Source of the DNA: Anaerolineae bacterium | Lineage (GTDB): Bacteria; Chloroflexota; Anaerolineae; JAFGEY01 | Length of the DNA stretch: 7,312 nucleotides | Assembly: GCA_016929205.1 (NCBI GenBank) | Contig: JAFGJF010000230.1 | Coordinates: 1-7,312, forward strand | Direction: 5' to 3' | Shown: positions 1 to 7,239 of the stretch, piece by piece | Layout of the letters: each line of letters begins with the position of its first letter | Numbering within the stretch: the stretch's first letter is position 1 | Notes under the pieces: model-generated | What the model was told of the DNA's origin: nothing | The model's input: only the letters and a program-made list of their open reading frames with translations | Databases searched by the model: none | Made by a program: the position numbers and the translations under genes

Positions 1-2271
1 AAATGGGAAACTGATGTCGGGCAGTTACGTTTGATTGATGGTTCTCGTCAACAGGATCCAGCCAACTTGGCCGTTGTAGAGAGGCGAACTTTTTTCCCGT
101 TCAAACGTCGTGGCAAAGGACAGTTGTATGTCCTGCTAGAGTTGAGTGGGGGCTCGTTTGGCCGCGAAGATTTGTGTCACGAACTGGTCACTGCTATTAC
201 CGAGGAATATTTTCGTACTCCGGGAACGGTCACCTATGGTTTGCGTCAGGCCATACTGCTCGCCAACACGCAGTTGGTGCGCGAAAATGCCAAAGTAAAC
301 AGCGAACATCGCCTGGGTGGCGTGGCGTGTATTGTCTTGAGAGACGACGAGCTTTTTGTGGCTCAGGTGGGCTGGCCCATGGTCTACCTTGTTCATCGAG
401 AGCAAGTGCAGACCTTTCCCGATACGCTGCTGGAGAGCCAAGATATCAGCATGCTCGGCCAGCACCAGACGGCCAATGTCCGTATGTTTCATGCCGCCAT
501 TCATCCCCAAGATATGATCCTGATGGCTGATGGACCGATGGCTCGTCAATTGGGTATTACGCGTATTGGCCAGATTCTGGCAGGCAACGTCCAGCAAGCT
601 ATGCACAACCTGGAGGCCCTCGCTCCTCCGGAGGACTGTACAGCGGTGGTCATTCACCTCGGCGGCACAGCTACGCCTTTGGCGGCACAGGCTGAACGCT
701 GGGCGTTTGTGGATGTCGAACGTCCGGAACAACAGCCCGAAGAATCGCCCCAAGGTCCTCCAGCGGCTGTTCCACCTTCTTTTGAATATGATCACCAGCT
801 TGTTCCGAGTGCAAAGCAGGACAGCGGCCCAGGTGCGCCCAAAGAAGAGGCCGACGTGCCATCATCCTATGTGGATGAATTTGAACCTGATTCTTTTGAA
901 CAGCCAGTACCTGTCCAAAAAGCATCGTCTGGGTCCGACCTGGGTGAGCGTGTTGCGACTTTAGTCAAAGGCCTGGGACAGGGCGCTCGAACATTCGCGG
1001 AGCGGATGTTGCCCGAAAAAGACCCCGGCTCAGAGGCACGGCGCGCTCGGCGCCGGCGCAGTGCGGCCCGTACCCGGCGACGCGGCAAGCCTGACGAGCA
1101 ACCGACAAAATGGTGGCTTGCTGCTGCTGTTGCCGTTCCGTTATTGGCACTGCTTTTTGTTGTCCTTTACACCTGGTATCGTGGCTGGTCACAGCAATCT
1201 CAATTCAACGCCAAGCTGGAAGCCGCTCAAAGCAAGCGCGATATTGCGCTGAGCAGTAGCGAAAGCCCGGTTGTCGCACGAGATTATTGGCTAGAGGTCA
1301 TTTCACTGTCTGACGATGCGGCACAATTGCAACCTGACAGCCCCGAAATGTTGCAGTTGCGCGCTCAGGCTGAGACCGAGATCGACAGGATTGATGGCAT
1401 CACCCGGCTAGGGCAGTCATACAAGTTGTACGAGTACCCAAGTTCGCCCAGCAGGGTCATTGTGTCCGTTCTCGACGTATATGTGCTCGATCGCGGTATG
1501 GGGAATGTCTACCACCATGCACTCAACGATGTGCGAAATGGGCTACGGAACCCATCGGCTGAACAGGTGCTAATTCAACAGGGACAACCTGTTGAAGGGC
1601 AAAACGTAAATAATCTGATAGATATCGCCTGGATCAAAGATGGTGGTGAGCGGCAGGCGGGAGCGTTGTTGATTCTGGATGATGCTGGGCTTTTGCTAGA
1701 GTACGATCCAACCTGGGAAAAGTTTCAATCTCTGGCGGTCGGTGGTGTAAGTGAGTGGCGGAGTCCGTATGCATTAAGTACCTTTGACTCCAATCTGTAC
1801 CTGCTAGACCCATTGGCAAATCAGATCTTCAAGTATTGGAATCAACAATATGCGAGTGAGCCATCCCGTTGGATCGCGCAAGAAGGCGTCAGTATTGCCA
1901 CCGCGATCGATATCGGTATTGATGGGAATATTTACCTTTTGCATCAAGATGGTCGAATCACCAAGTATTTTGGCGGCGAAGTGGCTCCATTTGCTTTGAC
2001 CCGTATGCCTCTTCCATTATCCAGTGCTGACGCAATGTATATAGACGTTGATCAGGTGGCGCAGTACATTTATATTGCCGATAGCGCCGAGCAACGTGTC
2101 GTGCAGATAGATCGTGAAGGGGTGTTTGTCCGGCAGTTCAAACCTGCCCGAGAGCAAGAAGCTAGTTTCAGGCAGTTGATGGACATTTTTGTCGACGAGA
2201 TGGCGGGCAAGTTGTTCTATATTTCTGGAAATGCGCTCTATGTGACCGATATTCCACCTGTACAACGCTAG
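1..2271 (+). CDS. PP2C-like domain / single TM helix / beta-propeller membrane protein (5' end outside window)
   Basis: The reading frame is open from base 1 and no ribosome binding site precedes the first in-window start codon (TTG at 31), so the true start is probably upstream. Numbering here is from the codon at 31 (746 residues). Residues about 30-210 resemble a PP2C/SpoIIE-type phosphatase fold: a 'GGVACIVL...LFVAQVG' strand pair near 96-114, 'MILMADG' at 162-168 and 'EDCTAVVIHL' near 201-210. Residues 215-330 form a Pro/Glu/Ser-rich linker. An Arg-rich run (337-353) precedes a hydrophobic helix at 361-383, so the phosphatase-like part should be cytoplasmic and the C-terminus external. 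Residues about 470-746 contain repeated strands such as 'VYVLDRG', 'LYLLDPLANQIFKYW', 'IYLLHQDGRITKYF' and 'IYIADSAEQRVVQI', typical of NHL/SMP-30-like propeller blades. Several PP2C metal-binding Asp positions appear replaced, so catalysis is doubtful. The exact role is unknown; sensing or surface signalling is inference. It ends TAG, 50 bp before a terminator. Confidence 0.8.
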   Translation, partial: KWETDVGQLRLIDGSRQQDPANLAVVERRTFFPFKRRGKGQLYVLLELSGGSFGREDLCHELVTAITEEYFRTPGTVTYGLRQAILLANTQLVRENAKVNSEHRLGGVACIVLRDDELFVAQVGWPMVYLVHREQVQTFPDTLLESQDISMLGQHQTANVRMFHAAIHPQDMILMADGPMARQLGITRIGQILAGNVQQAMHNLEALAPPEDCTAVVIHLGGTATPLAAQAERWAFVDVERPEQQPEESPQGPPAAVPPSFEYDHQLVPSAKQDSGPGAPKEEADVPSSYVDEFEPDSFEQPVPVQKASSGSDLGERVATLVKGLGQGARTFAERMLPEKDPGSEARRARRRRSAARTRRRGKPDEQPTKWWLAAAVAVPLLALLFVVLYTWYRGWSQQSQFNAKLEAAQSKRDIALSSSESPVVARDYWLEVISLSDDAAQLQPDSPEMLQLRAQAETEIDRIDGITRLGQSYKLYEYPSSPSRVIVSVLDVYVLDRGMGNVYHHALNDVRNGLRNPSAEQVLIQQGQPVEGQNVNNLIDIAWIKDGGERQAGALLILDDAGLLLEYDPTWEKFQSLAVGGVSEWRSPYALSTFDSNLYLLDPLANQIFKYWNQQYASEPSRWIAQEGVSIATAIDIGIDGNIYLLHQDGRITKYFGGEVAPFALTRMPLPLSSADAMYIDVDQVAQYIYIADSAEQRVVQIDREGVFVRQFKPAREQEASFRQLMDIFVDEMAGKLFYISGNALYVTDIPPVQR

Positions 2272-2320
2272 CGGCAACTCTGTAGGGCGTTCAGTGTCTC
2301 AATCATAGACGTGTCCCCTT

Positions 2321-2356
2321 GAGCGTGATCGGGTTTCGATATCGATCACGCTTTTG
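2321..2356 (+). terminator. Intrinsic terminator after the PP2C-propeller gene
   Basis: A perfect 10-bp inverted repeat (AGCGTGATCG at 2322-2331 pairs with CGATCACGCT at 2343-2352) encloses an 11-base loop and runs into TTTT. It lies 50 bp after the stop codon of the upstream gene and about 100 bp before the epimerase gene. It therefore probably separates two transcription units. The T-run is short (four T, then GT), so some read-through is possible. The rest of the 184-bp gap (2272-2455) holds the epimerase ribosome binding site and no convincing promoter. Confidence 0.85.
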
Positions 2357-2455
2357 TGAGACAATCCACCATACGATTTTTGTGGAGCAATCGGTAAGAA
2401 CAAGAGATCGTTGTGGGTGGATGGCTAGATTTATATTTTAGAGGAGAAGGATTCA

Positions 2456-3388
2456 ATGAAGGTGCTGGTTACTGGCGGGGCAGGCTTTATTGGCTCTCAC
2501 GTGGTTGACGTTTTGGTCCAGGCCGGACACGATGTCGTGATCGTTGACAGCCTGTGGGAACATGGGGGTGGGCGAATGGAAAACGTCAACCCTCAAGCAC
2601 GCTTTTTCAAGATCGATATACGCGACCCCGAATTGGCCGGTATTTTCGACCAGGAGCGTCCAGAGGTGGTATGCCATCTGGCGGCGCAACACAGCGTCAA
2701 GATCTCGACAGATGATCCCGTGTTCGATGCCCAGGTTAACATTTTGGGGTTGATCCATTTACTACAATGCTGCACACGCTTTAGCGTGCGCAAGGTTGTG
2801 TTTTCTTCATCGGCGGCTATCTATGGCGTGGTAGAAAAAATGCCGATCGATGAAGATACACCCCAGTGCCCTCAATCACCATATGGCATCACCAAGATGG
2901 CGAGTGAGCATTACTTTCGATTTTGGAAGGGCGCGTATGGCTTGGATTTTACTCTGCTGCGGTATGGCAATGTATATGGTCCCCGCCAGGACCCTGCCGG
3001 CGAAGCTGGGGTCATTGCCATTTTTGCCGGGCGCATTCTCAACAACGAACCGGTACGTATTGACTGGGATGGCGATCAGAAAAAGGATTACGTGTATGTG
3101 GGAGATGTGGCGCGTGCCAATTTGCTGTCTCTCGAAAAAGGAGGAGGCGAGGCTTTCTGCATTGCAACCCAAAAAGGAACGTCCGTGAACGATCTTTATC
3201 GCGGCCTGTCAAACATTTTGGGTCGAGAGGTCAAGGTTGTTCGCGCGCCCAAGCGGCCAGGAGATGTCTATCTCAGTTGTCTCGATTTTAGCAAGGCCAA
3301 AAGGATGTTGGAATGGCAGCCACAGACGGAATTGGCTGAAGGGTTAAGATTAACGGCTATGTATTTTCAGGAGCATTTCGGGGAATAG
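2456..3388 (+). CDS. NAD-dependent epimerase/dehydratase, extended SDR (UDP-glucose 4-epimerase-like)
   Basis: The 310-residue product is a full-length extended short-chain dehydrogenase/reductase. The Rossmann motif TGGAGFIG is at 6-13, with Asp31 at the end of beta-2, which favours NAD over NADP. The active site shows 'SSSAAIYG' (117-124) and the YxxxK pair Tyr143/Lys147 in 'SPYGITK'. 'RYGNVYGPRQDP' (169-180), 'DYVYVGDVA' (211-219) and the C-terminal 'RPGDVYLSCLDFSKAKRML' pattern are typical of the GalE-like group acting on nucleotide sugars. Members interconvert UDP-Glc/UDP-Gal or related sugars in the cytoplasm; the exact substrate cannot be read from the sequence, so no symbol is given. 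GAGGAG at 2441-2446 lies 9 bases before the ATG and fixes the start. The 3' end overlaps the convergent glycosyltransferase gene by 32 bp. The two may serve the same polysaccharide pathway (inference). Confidence 0.92.
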   Translation: MKVLVTGGAGFIGSHVVDVLVQAGHDVVIVDSLWEHGGGRMENVNPQARFFKIDIRDPELAGIFDQERPEVVCHLAAQHSVKISTDDPVFDAQVNILGLIHLLQCCTRFSVRKVVFSSSAAIYGVVEKMPIDEDTPQCPQSPYGITKMASEHYFRFWKGAYGLDFTLLRYGNVYGPRQDPAGEAGVIAIFAGRILNNEPVRIDWDGDQKKDYVYVGDVARANLLSLEKGGGEAFCIATQKGTSVNDLYRGLSNILGREVKVVRAPKRPGDVYLSCLDFSKAKRMLEWQPQTELAEGLRLTAMYFQEHFGE

Positions 3389-4583
3389 CTCCAAGTGGGA
3401 GAAATACCTGGTGCAGGGTTCGGTTGGCAATCTGTTCCCAGGTGAATTCACGAGCCAACGTTTTGGCTCCTTGGCCAATTTTGTGGTGCAGTGCCGCGTT
3501 CTGCTGCAAGGCGAGCGCGGCGCTGCATATCGCTTGCGGGTCATCTGGCGGGACAAGCACGATGTTTTCGTTATGGCGCAGTTCCGGCAGTGGGACGCGC
3601 GGCGTCGTGCTGATGATGGCACATCCATGTCCCAGCGCTGCGTGCAGGCTTCCCCGTCGAAAAGAAATACCGTCGCGATAGGGCAGTATAACTGCATCGA
3701 TGCTTAACAACGCTGCAGAAACCTCTCTGGGTGGAATATATCCCGTCCATTTGATGCGTTCTTGGATGCCCAGTTCATCTGCCAGCGCCTCGATATGCGC
3801 AGCATAATCTTTGTTGGTCGGATCGCTGCTGCCAACACGTCCACCGATCATCAGCAGCTTGGTATTCGTTGGCGCGGAGGCCAGTGCCCTGAGCAGCGTG
3901 TCCCCACCCTTGCTCTCGTTCAAAAAACCAAAGTAAGCCCATACAAAATCATCTGCATTGTACCCGAGTTGAGCGCGCCAGGTGTTTCGCCTGAATCCGT
4001 CAGGCGGATCGACGGCAATGTTTGAACCGATGGGAATTTGAACGAGTTGGGGCGAGTGCGATCTCGATCGGGTTGGCCGGAAAAAGCGCCACTCGGTGGC
4101 CACGATCAGATCTTCGGCATTGGTGACGATAGACGCGTCGCTATGATGGGCCAACATTCGTACCGCCCAGGCGCGTATGGGGCCGGCTTTGGGAAAAAGG
4201 TAAGGCGTTTGCAGATCGTGAAAGGTTACCACGATAGGAGGACGACCATCCTGCAAACGAGATAAACGCCACGGCAAAAGGTTGATCGCAGGATGGCGCA
4301 TATCATATGCTGCTGCCTGGTATTGGATGTTGACGATATGGGGGCGGATGTCGTTTATTGTGGCGATGACGTGCTGCCAGCAGCTCCATTTCCAATTGGG
4401 AACGGTGGCCAGAACGTGCCAGGGGAGTGCGGCCTGGCTGCGGTAGCTATCCTGCAATGTGTCGGGCACCAGAACCCAGACGTCGTGGCCTTGCTGGACG
4501 AATGCACGCGCCATTTCTCGGGTAAAGTCCCCAACGCCACCTTGCATAGGTGGAAATTCTCCGGTGATTAAAAGTATGCGCAT
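3357..4583 (-). CDS. Family 4 glycosyltransferase (GT-B fold)
   Basis: This is a predicted 408-residue cytoplasmic or membrane-peripheral transferase moving a sugar from a nucleotide donor. The N-terminus reads 'MRILLITGEFPPMQGGVGDF', the acceptor-side glycine-rich start common in GT4 enzymes. 'TFHDLQTPYLF' (about 120-130), 'PIGSNI' (184-189), 'FGFLNESKGGD' (218-228, with the basic residue expected near the donor phosphates) and 'LPYRDGISFRRGSLHAALGHG' (300-320) follow in GT4 order. The usual E-x7-E pair is not evident; the 'RRGSL' variant occupies that place. The frame extends to an ATG at 4622, but conserved sequence begins at the ATG at 4583, which has GAGG four bases upstream, and the 4622 codon has no ribosome binding site. 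The gene has its own promoter and overlaps the epimerase 3' end tail-to-tail. Donor and acceptor are unknown; a role in surface glycan or glycolipid synthesis is likely. Confidence 0.88.
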   Translation of the reverse strand: MRILLITGEFPPMQGGVGDFTREMARAFVQQGHDVWVLVPDTLQDSYRSQAALPWHVLATVPNWKWSCWQHVIATINDIRPHIVNIQYQAAAYDMRHPAINLLPWRLSRLQDGRPPIVVTFHDLQTPYLFPKAGPIRAWAVRMLAHHSDASIVTNAEDLIVATEWRFFRPTRSRSHSPQLVQIPIGSNIAVDPPDGFRRNTWRAQLGYNADDFVWAYFGFLNESKGGDTLLRALASAPTNTKLLMIGGRVGSSDPTNKDYAAHIEALADELGIQERIKWTGYIPPREVSAALLSIDAVILPYRDGISFRRGSLHAALGHGCAIISTTPRVPLPELRHNENIVLVPPDDPQAICSAALALQQNAALHHKIGQGAKTLAREFTWEQIANRTLHQVFLPLGAIPRNAPENT

Positions 4584-4651
4584 GACGCCTCTGGTGTGAA
4601 AACCGATGATGCCCGTTGGCATAGATCAGATGAATGGTCTTGACGAGCTGG

Positions 4652-4680
4652 ATTTTAGCATGCACAGGTATAGGCGTCAA
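4652..4680 (-). promoter_or_regulatory. Sigma-70-type promoter for the glycosyltransferase gene
   Basis: Read on the minus strand, TTGACG (4680-4675) is followed after 17 bases by TAAAAT (4657-4652). Five of six bases match the consensus in each box and the spacing is ideal. Transcription would begin near 4645, giving a leader of about 60 bases to the ATG at 4583. The upstream ATG at 4622 would have only about 23 bases of leader and no ribosome binding site. The promoter faces away from the gap promoter. Confidence 0.65.
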
Positions 4681-4703
4681 ATAAAGAGGCCCGAAACAGG
4701 TGA

Positions 4704-4732
4704 TTGACTTGTGCTTCAAATCGACATATAAT
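4704..4732 (+). promoter_or_regulatory. Sigma-70-type promoter for gap
   Basis: TTGACT (4704-4709) and a perfect TATAAT (4727-4732) are separated by 17 bases, which is one mismatch from consensus overall. The start site should be near 4739, leaving a leader of roughly 62 bases. That leader ends in AAGGAGGG (4788-4795), seven bases after the AAGGAGG core from the gap ATG. Such a strong promoter and ribosome binding site fit high-level expression of a glycolytic enzyme. I see no convincing riboswitch in the leader. Confidence 0.8.
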
Positions 4733-4801
4733 ATGCTCGTAAAGGGCAGTCAATCGGCTATCCTAATCTGTAGCTGTTCTATCTTTTAAGGAGGGTTTAC
4801 A

Positions 4802-5863
4802 ATGGCAGTCAAAGTAGGTATCAATGGGTTTGGCCGCATTGGGCGTCAGGTGCTCAAGGCGACTCTGGATCTTTATCCAGACGAGATGGAAGTTGTGGCC
4901 GTACACGACATCGCAGGTGCCAAGGATTTTGCGCATCTGTTCAAGTACGACTCGAATTACGGTCAGTTCCCCGGTGAGGTGGCTGTAGATGGCGACGATT
5001 TGGTGCTTTCGGGAGAGAGCGAAGACGGTATTGAATACGAACGTCGCATTCAGTTTATCGTCAGTCGAGTTGGCCCCGATCAGATCCCATGGGGTGACTA
5101 TGGCGTAGACGTCGTCGTCGAATCCACCGGGCTCTTTCGCACCCTGGAACAAGCTGGAGGCCACATCAAGGGTGGGGCCAAAAAAGTCATTATCTCGGCT
5201 CCGGCCAAGGGAGACGTCAAGACCATCGTCCTTGGCGTAAACGAAGATACGTATGATCCCGATGTACATCACATCATATCCAATGCTTCTTGTACCACAA
5301 ACTGTCTGGCTCCGGTAGCCAAGGTGCTCAACGATTCCTTTGGTATTGTGGAAGGTCTGATGACGACCATTCACTCGTATACCAACGATCAGCGCATCCT
5401 CGATCTGCCGCACTCGGACATGCGTCGTATGCGTGCCGCGGCCTTGAACTTGATTCCCACGACCACCGGCGCGGCCTCCGCAGTGAGCCTGGTATTGCCC
5501 GAACTGAAAGGCAAGCTAAACGGCATGGCGATGCGCGTGCCGACGCCCACTGTTTCTATCGTCGACCTGGTTGTCACGACCGAAAAGCCCGTCACCGTCG
5601 AAGCGATCAACGCCGCTTTCAAGGCGGCGTCCGAGAGCGACGAGATGGAAGGGATCCTGGGCTATACTGACGAGCCGCTGGTCAGCATGGATTTCAAAGG
5701 CGATCCGCGTTCTTCGATCGTCGACTCGCTGGCGACGATGGTCATTGGCGACAAGATGGCCAAGGTGCTGTCGTGGTACGACAACGAGTGGGGTTACTCG
5801 AACCGTTGTGCCGACCTGATTTACTTTATGGGCTATGATGACGAGGGCAATCAGATCCTGTAG
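4802..5863 (+). CDS. gap: Type I glyceraldehyde-3-phosphate dehydrogenase
   Basis: GAPDH converts glyceraldehyde-3-phosphate, NAD+ and phosphate to 1,3-bisphosphoglycerate in the cytoplasm. The product has 353 residues. The NAD-binding motif '[10 protein letters not shown]' is at 6-15, with Asp36 at the end of the second strand. The active site 'SNASCTTN' (160-167) carries catalytic Cys164, and 'HSYTNDQ' supplies the general base His191, 27 residues later as in the family. 'DLPH' (201-204) matches the Leu-Pro pair of NAD-preferring glycolytic forms, and 'PTTTGAA' (219-225) and '[12 protein letters not shown]' (324-335) are hallmark segments. It is somewhat longer than the usual 330-340 residues because of extra sequence around 67-95 and a short acidic tail (YDDEGNQIL). 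The start is fixed by an excellent ribosome binding site. It lies upstream of pgk, whose enzyme uses its product, and is driven by its own near-consensus promoter. It ends in TAG. Confidence 0.97.
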   Translation: MAVKVGINGFGRIGRQVLKATLDLYPDEMEVVAVHDIAGAKDFAHLFKYDSNYGQFPGEVAVDGDDLVLSGESEDGIEYERRIQFIVSRVGPDQIPWGDYGVDVVVESTGLFRTLEQAGGHIKGGAKKVIISAPAKGDVKTIVLGVNEDTYDPDVHHIISNASCTTNCLAPVAKVLNDSFGIVEGLMTTIHSYTNDQRILDLPHSDMRRMRAAALNLIPTTTGAASAVSLVLPELKGKLNGMAMRVPTPTVSIVDLVVTTEKPVTVEAINAAFKAASESDEMEGILGYTDEPLVSMDFKGDPRSSIVDSLATMVIGDKMAKVLSWYDNEWGYSNRCADLIYFMGYDDEGNQIL

Positions 5864-5890
5864 GGTGTGACCCTCTGAACTCGTACCGCC

Positions 5891-5971
5891 AGGGGCAGGG
5901 GCGATGCAGCTTGGATCGATAATAAGTTTGGCCATTGTCGATCTCGATCTGTCTGCCCGTGCCCCTTTTTT
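5891..5971 (+). terminator. Long-looped GC-rich hairpin with T6 run between gap and pgk (terminator or attenuator)
   Basis: AGGGGCAGGGGC (5891-5902) pairs with GCCCGTGCCCCT (5955-5966) with a single G/G mismatch (5898/5959), and the right arm runs into six T (5966-5971). The 52-base apical region can fold further: GATCGA (5914-5919) pairs with TCGATC at 5944-5949 or with the adjacent copy at 5938-5943. The position 3' of gap and the T-run fit an intrinsic terminator, but the long loop could make it leaky. No good promoter is visible between it and the pgk start, so partial read-through into pgk, or an mRNA-stabilising role for the gap transcript, is plausible. Confidence 0.6.
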
Positions 5972-5989
5972 CTATGTGGGAGATGAGCG

Positions 5990-7162
5990 ATGAACAAAAA
6001 GACAGTTCGAGACGTTGACGTCAAGGGTAAACGCGTGTTGGTGCGCGTCGATTTTAACGTCCCGCTTAAAGAAGGCGTTATTACCGATGATACGCGGATC
6101 CGTTCTGCATTGCCGACGATTCAATACCTGCTGGACAAGGGTGCGTCGCTGATTTTGATGTCCCATCTCGGGCGGCCAAAGGGTGAGGCCAAGCCTGAAT
6201 TCAGCCTCGAGCCGGTTGCGACGCGCCTGGGCGAGCTGTTGGGCCGAACGGTCAAGATGGCTCCCGACTGCATCGGCGAACAAGTAGAGGCCATGGCTGC
6301 CGCGCTCAAGCCGGGGGACGTGTTATTGCTGCAGAATACGCGTTACCACGCGGGTGAGACCAAGAATGACGCCGGAATGGCGGAAGCGTTGGCCGCATTG
6401 GGCGACCTGTTCGTCAACGATGCTTTTGGCGCTGCGCACCGCGCCCACGCGTCGACGGAAGGCGTGACGCACTACCTGCCGTCCGTTGCCGGGCTGTTGA
6501 TGGAAAAAGAGATCGAGTTTTTGGGCAAGGTGGTAGAAAACCCTGAATCGCCTTACGTCGCCATTATTGGCGGGGCCAAAATATCGGACAAGATCGGGGT
6601 CATTCGCCAATTGTTGAGCAAAGCGGATGCGCTGCTTATTGGCGGCGGTATGGCCAACACCTTTTTTGCCGCACAAGGTTACGAGATGGGCGATTCGCTT
6701 GTCGAGCCCGAGAGTTATGCGGTGGCCAAGGAACTGACGGCATTGGGTGGGAACAAGCTGATTTTGCCGGTGGATGGCGTGCTGGCCGATGCCTTTTCGG
6801 CGGAGGCGAATACCAAGATCGCCGGGGTGAACGAGATCGAACCCGGGTGGCGTATGTTGGACATTGGCCCCAAGTCGGTTGAATCGTTTGGAAAAAAGAT
6901 CGCAAAGGCCAAAACGATCGTCTGGAACGGGCCGATGGGCGTATTCGAGATGGCGCCGTTTGCCAAGGCGACGACGGCTATAGCCAAGATGCTGGCCGAA
7001 AGCGGGGCGATGACTGTGATTGGTGGGGGCGATTCGGTCGCTGCGATCCAACAGGCCGGCCTGGCAGACAAGATGTCGCACATTTCCACCGGTGGCGGCG
7101 CCTCGCTGGAAATGCTGGAAGGCAAGGTGCTTCCCGGCCTGGCGGCGCTGGACGACAAGTAG
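5990..7162 (+). CDS. pgk: Phosphoglycerate kinase
   Basis: PGK transfers the acyl phosphate of 1,3-bisphosphoglycerate to ADP, giving ATP and 3-phosphoglycerate in the cytoplasm. At 390 residues it has the normal bacterial length and a complete set of signatures. The substrate-binding N-domain has 'RVDFNVP' (19-25), 'SHLGRP' (58-63), Arg118 in 'QNTRYHAGE' and '[12 protein letters not shown]' (144-155). The nucleotide-binding C-domain has 'GGAKISDK' (194-201), 'GGGMANTF' (218-225), 'WNGPMGVFE' (312-320), 'GGGDSVAA' (345-352) and 'STGGGAS' (366-372). Relative to the common 'ENVRF' motif, 'QNTRY' is a mild variant. The start is set by GGGAG (5978-5982) seven bases before the ATG. It follows gap by 126 bp that contain a terminator-like hairpin, so it is either co-transcribed through that hairpin or uses a promoter I cannot identify. 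It ends in TAG, before a strong terminator. Confidence 0.97.
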   Translation: MNKKTVRDVDVKGKRVLVRVDFNVPLKEGVITDDTRIRSALPTIQYLLDKGASLILMSHLGRPKGEAKPEFSLEPVATRLGELLGRTVKMAPDCIGEQVEAMAAALKPGDVLLLQNTRYHAGETKNDAGMAEALAALGDLFVNDAFGAAHRAHASTEGVTHYLPSVAGLLMEKEIEFLGKVVENPESPYVAIIGGAKISDKIGVIRQLLSKADALLIGGGMANTFFAAQGYEMGDSLVEPESYAVAKELTALGGNKLILPVDGVLADAFSAEANTKIAGVNEIEPGWRMLDIGPKSVESFGKKIAKAKTIVWNGPMGVFEMAPFAKATTAIAKMLAESGAMTVIGGGDSVAAIQQAGLADKMSHISTGGGASLEMLEGKVLPGLAALDDK

Positions 7163-7194
7163 CTTGAGTCCAAGTTTCTCAATCATCCATAGAG

Positions 7195-7239
7195 AAAGCG
7201 TCTTGACGAACCAAATGGTTTCGCCAAGACGCTTTTTTT
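7195..7239. terminator. Strong intrinsic terminator of pgk, probably bidirectional (also selC)
   Basis: AAAGCGTCTTG (7195-7205) and CAAGACGCTTT (7225-7235) form a perfect 11-bp stem. An inner stem (7207-7212 with 7217-7223, one bulged base) leaves a four-base loop. On the + strand it is followed by a T7 run (7233-7239), a strong terminator 32 bp after the pgk stop. On the - strand the same hairpin follows the tRNA-Sec 3' end directly and is followed by TTTCTCT, so it can also stop transcription arriving from the tRNA. Confidence 0.88.

Noticed and set aside
31..33. TTG at 31 as the true start of the PP2C-like gene
   Set aside because: No ribosome binding site lies upstream and the same frame stays open to base 1, so the gene more likely starts left of the window.
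136..795. Open frame of 219 codons on the minus strand opposite the PP2C-like domain
   Set aside because: The plus frame has recognisable domain structure across the same bases; the minus translation has no recognisable motif.
2411..2438. Possible epimerase promoter TTGTGG-N16-TATATT
   Set aside because: Transcription would start near 2445, inside or after the ribosome binding site at 2441-2446, leaving no usable leader. The boxes are probably chance AT-rich sequence.
4664..4701. Direct repeat ACAGGT (4664-4669 and 4696-4701) spaced 32 bp in the divergent promoter region
   Set aside because: About three helical turns apart and suggestive of an operator pair, but six-base repeats are expected by chance at this length and there is no supporting symmetry.
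4756..4775. Small hairpin in the gap leader (GGCTA with TAGCT)
   Set aside because: Only five pairs including one G-U around a 10-base loop, too weak to call a regulatory RNA.
4763..5413. Open frame of 216 codons on the minus strand opposite gap
   Set aside because: It lies opposite the catalytic half of a clear GAPDH gene and shows no family motif, so it is a reading-frame shadow.
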